Shown piece after piece: positions 1-5,322 of a stretch of 7,933 bases of DNA; the first letter of the stretch is position 1, and every line of letters begins with the position of its first letter. A program made the position numbers and the translations under genes. The stretch is from an uncultured Collinsella sp. (lineage in GTDB: Bacteria > Actinomycetota > Coriobacteriia > Coriobacteriales > Coriobacteriaceae), in NCBI GenBank assembly GCA_902495265.1, contig CABUWR010000054.1, positions 1 through 7,933 of the forward strand, in the 5' to 3' direction. The notes below the pieces were generated by a model. It ran no database searches. It saw nothing but the letters and a program-made list of their open reading frames with translations, and was not told where the DNA came from.

Positions 1-72
1 AACTACGAGCGCAGCCACATCGACGGTGTGCGTAACACCTTTGAGCTCGTCCGCGCCTACGTACAGCGCTAG
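1..72 (+). CDS. C-terminal end of an unidentified protein (5' truncated)
   Basis: Frame 1 is open from the first base to a TAG at 70-72, giving 23 residues that end in ELVRAYVQR. A strong intrinsic terminator follows about 35 bp later, as expected at the end of a transcription unit, and codon use resembles the GC-rich genes of the window. I do not recognise the family from so short a tail, so no function is given. The gene starts outside the window. Confidence 0.6.
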   Translation, partial: NYERSHIDGVRNTFELVRAYVQR

Positions 73-107
73 GGGAGCAGCTTGCGACTCGGCTGACCAA
101 TTGCTCT

Positions 108-133
108 AAGGCCCGATTGCTCGGGCCTTTTTT
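108..133 (+). terminator. Intrinsic terminator after the first gene
   Basis: A 9-bp stem, AAGGCCCGA (108-116) with TCGGGCCTT (121-129), has a 4-nt loop and runs into TTTTTT (128-133). It ends the unit that stops at 72 and insulates the HTH-HipA gene from upstream transcription. On the other strand the hairpin is preceded rather than followed by the T-equivalent run, so it works mainly for + transcripts. Confidence 0.85.
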
Positions 134-212
134 CGCGTCAGTCTGTTTAGTATTATGCTGTATGTAACTAATTAACTTTACGTTTGGAATACTTAACGAG
201 GTGATGCGGCGT
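134..212 (+). promoter_or_regulatory. AT-rich promoter/leader region of the HTH-HipA gene
   Basis: This short spacer is clearly richer in A+T than its surroundings. TATTAT at 151-156 is a fair -10 hexamer but has no good -35 partner; the 17-bp spacing lands on the T-run of the preceding terminator. GTAA (164-167) and TTAC (178-181) form a weak 18-bp dyad that could be an operator, though arms of 4 bp arise easily by chance. A strong Shine-Dalgarno GAGGTGAT (198-205) sits 7 nt before ATG 213 and decides the start of the next gene. Confidence 0.35.
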
Positions 213-1586
213 ATGGATACATCTGAGTACTTGTCTATGGGTGATGCTGCCCACCTGTTGGGCGTTACGAAAGCCCGCATATCTCAACTTGCCGCATCGG
301 GAACGCTCGCGTGCGATATTGTGGGCGGACGGAAGATGGTTGAGTATGATTCTGCGGTTGCTTATCAAAAGGTCCGCAAACGAGGGCGCCGTCCTGCAGC
401 CGATGTGGGACGCAAGTTTACGCTGATGTCGGCCGACCATGAGGTCGCGCATGTCTCATTTGATCCGACGCGCGAGTTTCCCTTCGAAATCGCCGAGGTC
501 CTCGATGCGCAACGAATGCCGTTAGGCACGTGCTCGAGCTCTTCTCCTACAGTGAATAAACGGGAGCTCAACGTGTGGTGGAGCCATCGGTCGGTGCCTG
601 ACGTCCGTCCCGGACTCGTCTCGCGCTATCGTGAACTGGGAATTGCCAGTGGTATCGAGGTTCCGGTTCGGTGCCTGGGTCTCTCGCTTTCGGATTGCTA
701 TTGGCTGCGGCCGGCAGAATGCGATGAGCTCGAATGGCAAAACATCAATTACTTTGAGAACGAATTTGAGCGATCGGCGCCCGAAGAGCGTTCGGGTTGG
801 CTGGAAGGCATCGGTCTTAAAAATCCGGACAACACGTCCGAGGGCGAGCTCCCTAAATCGTGGATGATCCGAAACGGCATTCGCGTTTTGGCTAAAGGTT
901 GCGGGATGGACGATCAGCGTCCCTTTAACGAGGCGGTTGCAACGGCTCTACAGCGTCGCTTGCTGTCGGAGGGCGAGTTTGTTCCCTATACGGTTGAGCG
1001 GATGTTCAATGGCCCCGTGTGCCTGTGTGACGACTTTCTAGACGGCCGCGAGGAATATGTTCCGGCTGTTTACGTTAAGAACGCCCTTGGCGGCCAGCGA
1101 GGAAGCTCGACGTACGACCGGTACTGCCGCTACCTCGGCAAGCATGGTGTCGATGAGGCTGCTGTGAGAAGGTCTATGTCGCAGATGATTGTCTGCGATG
1201 CCCTTTTGGCCAACAGCGACCGCCATTGGCGAAACTTCGGCATCATCTGCAATGTCGATACCCTGGAGATAAAACCTGCTCCGCTGTTCGATAGCGGCAA
1301 CTGCCTGTGGTACAACGTACCAACTGCCGTGCTCGCAGCTGGGGAGTTTGGGTTTTCCGCTAAGCCGTTTGGGCCCGACCCTTCCGTCCAGCTGGCGCTT
1401 GCGGACTCACTCGATTGGTTCGACGCATCGCGACTGGACGGATTTGTTGATGAGGCGATCGAGATTCTTTCGCAGAGCGAATGGGCGACGGCGGAGGGTC
1501 GACTCGAGGCCATTTGCCGCGGCCTCGAGCGTCGCGTAATCGAGGTTAGTGCCGCTGTTGAGGTACTTCGACACGTGCAGCGATAA
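213..1586 (+). CDS. HTH-HipA fusion: DNA-binding domain plus HipA-type Ser/Thr kinase
   Basis: 457 residues. GTG 201 and ATG 204 are in frame, but they lie inside the Shine-Dalgarno GAGGTGAT (198-205), so ATG 213 is chosen. Residues about 5-58 form an excisionase/MerR-like helix-turn-helix (AAHLLGVTKARISQLAASG, then GGRKMVEYD). Residues about 68-200 are a module with the signature LSLSDCYWLRP (157-167), which I recall from Firmicutes HipA-like proteins. Residues about 205-450 show kinase landmarks: a glycine-containing loop TSEGELPKSW (208-217), a candidate ATP lysine in VLAKG (K228), FNEAVATAL (E240), the catalytic loop NSDRHWRNFG (D336, N341) and the metal-binding aspartate in APLFDSG (D360). 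HipA kinases phosphorylate aminoacyl-tRNA synthetases and are normally restrained by a separate HTH protein, HipB. No separate HipB gene is seen; the HTH is in the same polypeptide. Kinase-family membership is fairly sure; toxicity, target and autoregulation are inferred. Confidence 0.85.
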   Translation: MDTSEYLSMGDAAHLLGVTKARISQLAASGTLACDIVGGRKMVEYDSAVAYQKVRKRGRRPAADVGRKFTLMSADHEVAHVSFDPTREFPFEIAEVLDAQRMPLGTCSSSSPTVNKRELNVWWSHRSVPDVRPGLVSRYRELGIASGIEVPVRCLGLSLSDCYWLRPAECDELEWQNINYFENEFERSAPEERSGWLEGIGLKNPDNTSEGELPKSWMIRNGIRVLAKGCGMDDQRPFNEAVATALQRRLLSEGEFVPYTVERMFNGPVCLCDDFLDGREEYVPAVYVKNALGGQRGSSTYDRYCRYLGKHGVDEAAVRRSMSQMIVCDALLANSDRHWRNFGIICNVDTLEIKPAPLFDSGNCLWYNVPTAVLAAGEFGFSAKPFGPDPSVQLALADSLDWFDASRLDGFVDEAIEILSQSEWATAEGRLEAICRGLERRVIEVSAAVEVLRHVQR

Positions 1587-1594
1587 ACCCGCGG

Positions 1595-2695
1595 CTACTT
1601 AAGTGCGCCGGTCACGGTGCCGCCGCCCAGGACGACGTCGCCGCGGTAGGCAACGACTGCCTGGCCGGGGGCGATGGCTCGCTGCGGCTCGTCAAAGGTC
1701 AGCAGCATTTGTCCATCGGCGCCACGCGTAAGGGTCGCTGCCTGGTCCTTTTGACGGTAGCGGTACTTGGCGCCCACGTGAATGCCGCCGGACGTGAGTT
1801 CTGCTTCCATGCGGTCGGCAGGGGCGCTCCAGATCCAGTCGTTGGCCGCGAGCGCTGTGGCTGTCAGGTCCTCGGCCTCGCCCAGATGCACGGTGCTGCT
1901 GGCGGCGTCGACGCCCGTTACGTACACGGGATGCGCCATCGCGACGCCCAGGCCCTTGCGCTGACCGATGGTGTAGCGCAGCGCACCGTTGTGGCGCCCG
2001 ACCACGCTGCCGTCGCGCCACACAATGTCGCCCGGTGCAGCGGCATGTCCGCAGCGGCGCTCGATATAGCCCGCATAGTCGCCGTCCGCGATAAAGCAGA
2101 TATCCTCGCTCTCGGCTTTCTTGGCGTTTATGAAGCCCTGCTCGGCGGCAATGCGGCGCACGTCGCGCTCTTTGTCCAAGCCTGCCAGCGGAAAAATCGT
2201 GTGCGCCAGACGCTCCTGCGTAAGCGAATACAAAAAGTAGCTCTGGTCCTTTTTGGAGTCCTCGCCGCGGTGCAGCTGCCAGGTGCCGTCGGGCGCCTGA
2301 CTCGTTTTGGCGTAGTGGCCTGTGGCGATGTAGCCGCAGCCCATATCGAGTGCCGCATCGAGCAGCGCGCCAAACTTAATATGGCGGTTGCAGATGATGC
2401 ACGGGTTGGGCGTCAGCCCCTCCTGGTAGGCGTTCACAAAACGCTCGATAACACTGTGGTCGAAGGTCTGCTGCAGGTCGAGCACATGGTGGGGTATCCC
2501 CAGGCGCTCGGCGACGGCCTTTGCATCGGCGATGTCGCGGTCGACCTTGCTCATGCCCGTGACGGGATCGGGCGCGGGGCAGGTGAGGCGCATGGTGGCA
2601 CCGACGCATTCGTAGCCCTGGCTTTTGAGCAGGTACGCGGTCACGCTGGAATCGACGCCGCCGCTCATGGCGACGAGCACGCGCTTGTTGTGCAT
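1595..2695 (-). CDS. mnmA: tRNA-specific 2-thiouridylase MnmA
   Basis: 366 residues, normal for the family. MnmA adenylates C2 of the wobble uridine in tRNA-Lys, -Glu and -Gln and inserts sulfur relayed from a cysteine desulfurase, in the cytoplasm. The N-terminal PP-loop ATPase motif is SGGVDSS (11-17). The two catalytic cysteines are C99 in TPNPCIICN and C200 in EDICFIADG; GHYAK (126-130) and YTIGQRKGLG are further family signatures, and the C-terminal beta-barrel domain is complete. The start at 2695 has AAGGAG upstream. It is transcribed in the same direction as cysK, about 180 bp downstream of it, with a terminator hairpin between. Its stop is 8 bp from the stop of the convergent HTH-HipA gene. 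In Bacillus mnmA lies next to cymR and a cysteine desulfurase gene, so the link to an Rrf2 gene and cysteine synthesis recurs here. No desulfurase gene is visible in the window. Confidence 0.97.
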   Translation of the reverse strand: MHNKRVLVAMSGGVDSSVTAYLLKSQGYECVGATMRLTCPAPDPVTGMSKVDRDIADAKAVAERLGIPHHVLDLQQTFDHSVIERFVNAYQEGLTPNPCIICNRHIKFGALLDAALDMGCGYIATGHYAKTSQAPDGTWQLHRGEDSKKDQSYFLYSLTQERLAHTIFPLAGLDKERDVRRIAAEQGFINAKKAESEDICFIADGDYAGYIERRCGHAAAPGDIVWRDGSVVGRHNGALRYTIGQRKGLGVAMAHPVYVTGVDAASSTVHLGEAEDLTATALAANDWIWSAPADRMEAELTSGGIHVGAKYRYRQKDQAATLTRGADGQMLLTFDEPQRAIAPGQAVVAYRGDVVLGGGTVTGALK

Positions 2696-2724
2696 GGGGA
2701 GGTTCTCCTTGGTGGCATGTGGCC

Positions 2725-2763
2725 AAAAAAGAAAAGCGGCGCGGGAGGCTGGTTCCGCGCCGC
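2725..2763 (-). terminator. Intrinsic terminator between cysK and mnmA, possibly an attenuator of mnmA
   Basis: Read on the minus strand, GCGGCGCGG (2763-2755) pairs perfectly with CCGCGCCGC (2744-2736) around a 10-nt loop, followed by TTTTCTTTTTT (2735-2725). It lies 113 bp beyond the cysK stop and only about 29 bp before the mnmA start. No promoter fits between the T-run and mnmA, so mnmA transcripts must pass through this element or start beside it. Hairpin and T-run are directly visible; whether it only ends cysK transcripts or also regulates mnmA is open. Confidence 0.85.
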
Positions 2764-2767
2764 AGAC

Positions 2768-2776
2768 ATTGTAGCA
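2768..2776 (-). promoter_or_regulatory. Extended -10 promoter candidate for mnmA
   Basis: The minus strand reads TGCTACAAT here, an extended -10 (TGn plus TACAAT, 5 of 6 consensus). The hexamer 17 bp upstream is TCCCAC, so there is no -35 of note, as is common with extended -10 promoters. The start would be near 2761, inside the 5' arm of the terminator hairpin, so the mnmA transcript would begin with that hairpin. The same TGCTAC extended -10 occurs before the YerC-family gene. Confidence 0.4.
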
Positions 2777-2875
2777 AGTTCGGACGTCTCGTGGGACACC
2801 CTGATTGGATGGGCTCAGACTGCCGGGAGAGAGGAGGCCGGCTCGTCCCTGAGCTCAACCTATGGGCGACGGGCC

Positions 2876-3814
2876 CTAGTCCTGGAAGAGTGCCGTGGAC
2901 AGGTAGCGCTCACCGGTATCGGCGAGCAGCGCCACGATGGTCTTGCCCTCGTTCTCGGGGCGCTTGGCCAGCTGCAGTGCGGCCCACACGGCGGCGCCGG
3001 ACGAAATGCCCACGAGCACGCCCTCCTTGTGGCCCACGGCGCGGCCGGTGGCAAAGGCGTCGTCGTTCTCGACGGGGATGATCTCGTCATAGACCTGGGT
3101 GTCGAGGACGTCGGGCACAAAGCCGGCGCCGATACCCTGGATCTTGTGCGGGCCGGCCTGGCCCTTAGAGAGCACCGGGGAGGTGGCGGGCTCGACGGCG
3201 ACGACCTGAATCTCGGGGTTCTGCTCCTTGAGGAACTCGCCCACGCCGGTCACGGTGCCGCCGGTGCCAACGCCGGCGACGAAGATGTCGACGTTGCCGT
3301 CGGTGTCATCCCAGATCTCGGGGCCGGTCGTGGCCTTGTGGATGGCGGGGTTGGCGGGGTTCACAAACTGGCCGGCGATAATGCTGTTGGGCGTCTCCTT
3401 CTGCAGCTCCTCGGCCTTGGCGATGGCGCCCTTCATGCCCTTGGAACCGTCGGTGAGCACGAGCTGCGCACCGTATGCCTGCATCAGTTTGCGGCGCTCG
3501 ACGGACATGGTCTCGGGCATGGTGATGATCACCTTGTAGCCGCGAGCCGCCGCCGCCGAGGCGATGCCGACGCCGGTGTTGCCGCTCGTGGGCTCGATGA
3601 TGGTGTAGTCGCCGCCGCGCACGAGCTTGCCGGCCTTCTCGGCCTCGTCGATCATGTTCTTGGCGACGCGGTCTTTGACGGAGCCGGCGGGGTTGAAGTA
3701 TTCCAGCTTGACGAGCACGCGGGCCTTGAGGTCCTCATCGGCCTCAAAGTGAGTGAGCTCCAGAAGCGGAGTGTGGCCGATAAGCTGATCGATGGACGTG
3801 TAAACATTGCTCAT
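2876..3814 (-). CDS. cysK: Cysteine synthase A (O-acetylserine sulfhydrylase)
   Basis: 312 residues. CysK makes L-cysteine from O-acetylserine and sulfide using pyridoxal phosphate, as a cytoplasmic dimer. Seen in order: IGHTPLLEL (12-20), the PLP lysine K47 in NPAGSVKDR, the substrate loop TSGNTG (76-81), the PLP-phosphate loop GTGGT (183-187), SSGAA (271-275), and the classic C-terminus [13 protein letters not shown] 3814 is the start because GGAGG lies 6 nt upstream and homology begins at once; the open frame extends upstream only by chance. It is divergent from an Rrf2-family gene. In Bacillus CysK also serves as co-repressor of the Rrf2 protein CymR, which makes this pairing informative. 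It lies upstream of mnmA, separated by a terminator. All key residues are present. Confidence 0.97.
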   Translation of the reverse strand: MSNVYTSIDQLIGHTPLLELTHFEADEDLKARVLVKLEYFNPAGSVKDRVAKNMIDEAEKAGKLVRGGDYTIIEPTSGNTGVGIASAAAARGYKVIITMPETMSVERRKLMQAYGAQLVLTDGSKGMKGAIAKAEELQKETPNSIIAGQFVNPANPAIHKATTGPEIWDDTDGNVDIFVAGVGTGGTVTGVGEFLKEQNPEIQVVAVEPATSPVLSKGQAGPHKIQGIGAGFVPDVLDTQVYDEIIPVENDDAFATGRAVGHKEGVLVGISSGAAVWAALQLAKRPENEGKTIVALLADTGERYLSTALFQD

Positions 3815-3846
3815 GGTGAACCTCCAAAGTGTCCAAATGACTGGAT

Positions 3847-3899
3847 ACCGTGTGGTTTTACGGTGTGTGTTGCAGCGAAACCCACAAACCTTATGGGTT
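3847..3899 (-). other. Two small stem-loops in the cysK leader
   Basis: On the minus strand the predicted leader holds AACCCA (3899-3894) pairing with TGGGTT (3884-3879) around 9 nt, then ACCGT (3864-3860) pairing with ACGGT (3851-3847) around 8 nt. Both are short, neither has a T-run, and neither hides the Shine-Dalgarno. They could be operators or mRNA structure. No known riboswitch or T-box signature was recognised. Confidence 0.35.
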
Positions 3900-3921
3900 G
3901 TTCGTTTTGCTGTTGGCAAGC

Positions 3922-3950
3922 ATAGTAGACAGTAAAGCCTAGTAACACAA
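3922..3950 (-). promoter_or_regulatory. Candidate cysK promoter
   Basis: On the minus strand TTGTGT (3950-3945) and TACTAT (3927-3922) are separated by exactly 17 bp, predicting a start near 3915 and a leader of about 100 nt. Matches are modest (3/6 and 4/6). A short imperfect dyad, CCTA (3938-3941) and TAGG (3951-3954), flanks the -35 and could place a repressor there. Confidence 0.4.
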
Positions 3951-3995
3951 TAGGAAATAGAAGATTATTACGAGTCGATTAACCAGCTTGACGGG

Positions 3996-4018
3996 AATAG
4001 GTATTTTCAAAACCAATT
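3996..4018. promoter_or_regulatory. 23-bp dyad, candidate operator of the Rrf2-family regulator
   Basis: The left half AATAGGTATTT and the right half read on the opposite strand, AATTGGTTTTG, match at 8 of 11 positions around a centre at 4007 (pattern AAT.GGT.TT with its mirror). It covers the -35 element of the Rrf2 gene promoter, the expected place for autorepression. Rrf2 regulators bind such AT-rich dyads with GG/CC half-site cores. The hexamer AATAGG occurs again at 3949-3954 beside the cysK -35. Binding is inferred. Confidence 0.45.
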
Positions 4019-4031
4019 TTTCGGCTAGAAT
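4004..4031 (+). promoter_or_regulatory. Candidate promoter of the Rrf2-family gene
   Basis: TTTTCA (4004-4009) and TAGAAT (4026-4031, 5/6 match) are 16 bp apart, predicting a start near 4038 and a 30-nt leader. AAAGG (4052-4056) is the likely ribosome site, 11 nt from ATG 4068. A second hexamer, TTGACG (3988-3993), is a good -35 but has no -10 at normal spacing. Confidence 0.5.
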
Positions 4032-4067
4032 TTCTACGAATTAAAAGACCGAAAGGCAGCTATATAT

Positions 4068-4496
4068 ATGTTGGTTTCCACAAAGGGCAGATATGCCCTG
4101 CGCGTTATGGTCGACCTGGCCGAGCACCAGGCGGCGGGCCGTATTCCCCTCAAAGAGATCGCCGCGCGTCAGGGGATTTCGGAGAAATATCTGGAGAACA
4201 TTTTGGCCACGCTCGTCCGCGCCAATATGCTCTCGGGCATGCGCGGCAAAGGCGGCGGCTATGTGCTCACGCGCCCGCCCGAGCAGTACACGGTGGGCGA
4301 GATCTTGCGCCTGACCGAAGGCAGCCTGGCACCGGTCGCATGCCTGGACGGCGACTGCAAGGGCTGCTCGCGTTCGGACGAGTGCCCCACGCTCGACGTG
4401 TGGAAGAACCTGGACAAGCTCATTAACGACTACCTCGACGGCGTGACGCTCGATACGCTCGTCGCCCCCAACGAGGGCTACGACTACGTCATCTAG
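4068..4496 (+). CDS. Rrf2-family transcriptional regulator, CymR/IscR-like
   Basis: 142 residues, usual for Rrf2. The N-terminus STKGRYALRVMVDLAEH (4-20) and the winged helix-turn-helix through the wing GKGGGYVLTRP (60-70) are hallmark features, and EILRLTEGSLAPV is the linker/dimerisation helix. The loop carries C92, C97, C100 and C106 (CX4CX2CX5C); IscR has three cysteines here that bind a [2Fe-2S] cluster, whereas Bacillus CymR as I recall it has none. The protein ends in DYVI, a C-terminal isoleucine like that of CysK-binding partners. It is divergent from cysK with a shared regulatory region, so control of cysK and of itself is likely. It could be a cysteine-metabolism repressor (CymR role), an Fe-S sensor (IscR role), or both. 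Family is certain; ligand and regulon are inferred. Confidence 0.93.
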   Translation: MLVSTKGRYALRVMVDLAEHQAAGRIPLKEIAARQGISEKYLENILATLVRANMLSGMRGKGGGYVLTRPPEQYTVGEILRLTEGSLAPVACLDGDCKGCSRSDECPTLDVWKNLDKLINDYLDGVTLDTLVAPNEGYDYVI

Positions 4497-4506
4497 CCGC
4501 ACCTGC

Positions 4507-4563
4507 CATTTGGGGACGGGGTAGAAATGGTCGATTTTCTTGCCCTCTGAGGCTTGGCAAATG
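4507..4563. repeat. Degenerate copy of the GGGGACGG palindromic repeat
   Basis: TGGGGACGG at 4511-4519 followed by a purine-rich stretch to 4534 aligns, with one indel and some substitutions, with the left arm of the perfect inverted repeat at 5681-5703. AGAAA (about 4523-4527) and TTTTCT (about 4535-4540) plus flanking GGG/CCC give an imperfect hairpin, and CATTTG (4507-4512) and CAAATG (4558-4563) bound the element. It lies in the 137-bp gap between two converging genes, directly before the terminator. I recall similar intergenic sequences in Collinsella genomes. Confidence 0.5.
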
Positions 4564-4565
4564 AC

Positions 4566-4602
4566 AAGGCCGCCCATCGTTGCGATGGGCGGCCTTCGTT
4601 TT
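4566..4602 (+). terminator. Strong terminator between converging genes
   Basis: A perfect 14-bp stem, AAGGCCGCCCATCG (4566-4579) with its complement at 4583-4596, has a 3-nt loop TTG and is followed by TTCGTTTT (to 4602). It ends the Rrf2 gene. On the minus strand the stem is intact but the following sequence is poor in T, so action on the converging holin-like gene is less sure. Confidence 0.85.
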
Positions 4603-4633
4603 GGCGTGTTGTGGCGGTCCATATCCGGTCGCT

Positions 4634-4999
4634 TTAGTTCCTGGCGACGCTGTCGAGAATGCTGCGCATGATGGATACCAGGATGCTGCCCATAAAGGCC
4701 GATCCAAAGCCGGCAATGGAGATACCCGCTCCCAGCAGATTGACCGACAGGTAGCTGGCCAGCTCGAGCATAAAGCTGTTGACTACGAGCTGAAAAATAC
4801 CAAGCGTGATAATAGTGAGCGGCAGTGAGATGACCGTCAGGAACGGCTTGACGAGCGAGTCGACGATGTTGAGGAACAGTCCCACGAAGGCAAAGCAGAC
4901 CCAGGCGTCGGCCATGCCGAAGGGCTGAATGCCGGGGACGAGAAACGTTGCTATCGCGATGGCGATTGAGGTCAAAAGCCAGTTGAGCAAAAAGCGCAT
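4634..4999 (-). CDS. Holin-like four-helix membrane protein (PF04020, 'phage holin family IV')
   Basis: 121 residues from ATG 4999, which has AAGGA 8 nt upstream; a longer in-frame extension to 5053 lacks a ribosome site and adds atypical sequence. The product is almost entirely hydrophobic, with membrane segments near 4-21, 31-48, 53-76 and 90-113. NIVDSLVKPFLTVISLPLT (44-62), then LGIFQLVVNSFML (66-78), is the conserved core of the small membrane family annotated as mycobacterial-type phage holin (PF04020). Despite the name, members are widespread in non-phage loci and their role is unknown. No lysin, phage or cell-envelope gene is next to it, so a prophage origin is not supported. It converges on the Rrf2 gene and diverges from the YerC-family gene. 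I see no convincing promoter for it. Confidence 0.85.
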   Translation of the reverse strand: MRFLLNWLLTSIAIAIATFLVPGIQPFGMADAWVCFAFVGLFLNIVDSLVKPFLTVISLPLTIITLGIFQLVVNSFMLELASYLSVNLLGAGISIAGFGSAFMGSILVSIMRSILDSVARN

Positions 5000-5136
5000 G
5001 GTGGAGATCCTTTCTTGCGCAAGACGTGGCAAAGAGGCGTGAGAGGCGCACATCTTTGCAACTCGGATAGATGCGCGGGCACGGTCCTGTTTGGGCGCCC
5101 ATTGTCTCAGATATTCGTGGAGCTTGCGTGCGCATT

Positions 5137-5149
5137 CGGTTTCAAACCG
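5137..5149. promoter_or_regulatory. Perfect 13-bp dyad in the divergent spacer
   Basis: CGGTTT (5137-5142) and AAACCG (5144-5149) form a perfect palindrome around one base, in the 323-bp gap between the holin-like and YerC-family genes. Size and symmetry fit a repressor operator, about 60 bp upstream of the predicted YerC-family promoter. The rest of the gap upstream of 5187 shows no further gene, and the possible minus-strand promoter for the holin-like gene was not identifiable. Confidence 0.35.
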
Positions 5150-5186
5150 GCGTTCGTCCTAAAAAACGCGCCGCTGGCAGAGAGTC

Positions 5187-5217
5187 TTGTCGCTTTAGTT
5201 TGGTGGTGTGCTACACT
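5187..5217 (+). promoter_or_regulatory. Extended -10 promoter of the YerC-family gene
   Basis: TGCTACACT (5209-5217) is an extended -10 (TGn plus TACACT). TTGTCG (5187-5192) is a possible -35 at a long 19-bp spacing. The start would be near 5224, leaving a leader of about 100 nt before ATG 5323. The same TGCTAC extended -10 is seen before mnmA. Confidence 0.5.
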
Positions 5218-5222
5218 GCTAC

Positions 5223-5275
5223 GGGCAAAAGCCACAGGCGTTGCCCTATTGCATAGAACGGGCGAACGATGCCCG
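5223..5275 (+). other. Two stem-loops in the YerC-family mRNA leader
   Basis: The first spans 5223-5246: GGGCAA with TTGCCC, plus an inner GCC-ACA-GGC stem, starting at the predicted transcription start. The second pairs CGGGC (5259-5263) with GCCCG (5271-5275) over 7 nt and overlaps the ATG of the short leader ORF. No T-run follows either, so they are not terminators. They may stabilise the 5' end or regulate translation; no known riboswitch class was recognised. Confidence 0.4.
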
Positions 5276-5319
5276 ATGTCAGTATCAACTTCGATGCCTT
5301 TTGGCGGGTTTGGCGGTGA
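5269..5319 (+). CDS. Possible 16-codon leader ORF with two Trp codons
   Basis: ATG 5269 opens a 16-residue frame, MPDVSINFDAFWRVWR, ending in TGA at 5317-5319. The two tryptophan codons lie within its last five sense codons. The TGA lies inside the ribosome site (GGTGATC, 5315-5321) and 3 nt before the next gene's ATG, so translation could be coupled. Against it: no clear Shine-Dalgarno precedes the ATG, and the Trp codons come from a short TTTGGCGG direct repeat. It would matter because the next gene is of the TrpR superfamily. Confidence 0.25.
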   Translation: MPDVSINFDAFWRVWR

Positions 5320-5322
5320 TCG

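Noticed and set aside
2750..2760. T-box-like sequence TGGTTCCGCGC on the + strand
   Set aside because: It is the complement of the terminator stem and loop and points away from any + strand gene. On the mnmA strand there is no AGGGTGGNACCGCG element or specifier loop.
3815..3919. N-terminal extension of cysK to 3919
   Set aside because: The extra 35 residues do not match CysK proteins, and ATG 3814 has a perfectly placed GGAGG. The extension covers the leader.
1709..3925. Very long + strand open frame (738 codons) across mnmA and cysK
   Set aside because: It is antisense to two genes with complete, recognisable proteins, has no domain I can recognise, and its Ala/Gly/Val/His/Asp-rich composition is typical of the mirror frame of GC-rich genes.
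4634..4999. Prophage remnant suggested by the holin-like gene
   Set aside because: PF04020 proteins are common outside phages, and no integrase, lysin, capsid or other phage gene is in the window.
4041..5135. Minus-strand open frame of 364 codons over the Rrf2 and holin-like genes
   Set aside because: It covers a recognised regulator antisense, overlaps the holin-like gene in another frame and crosses a strong terminator; no domain signature.
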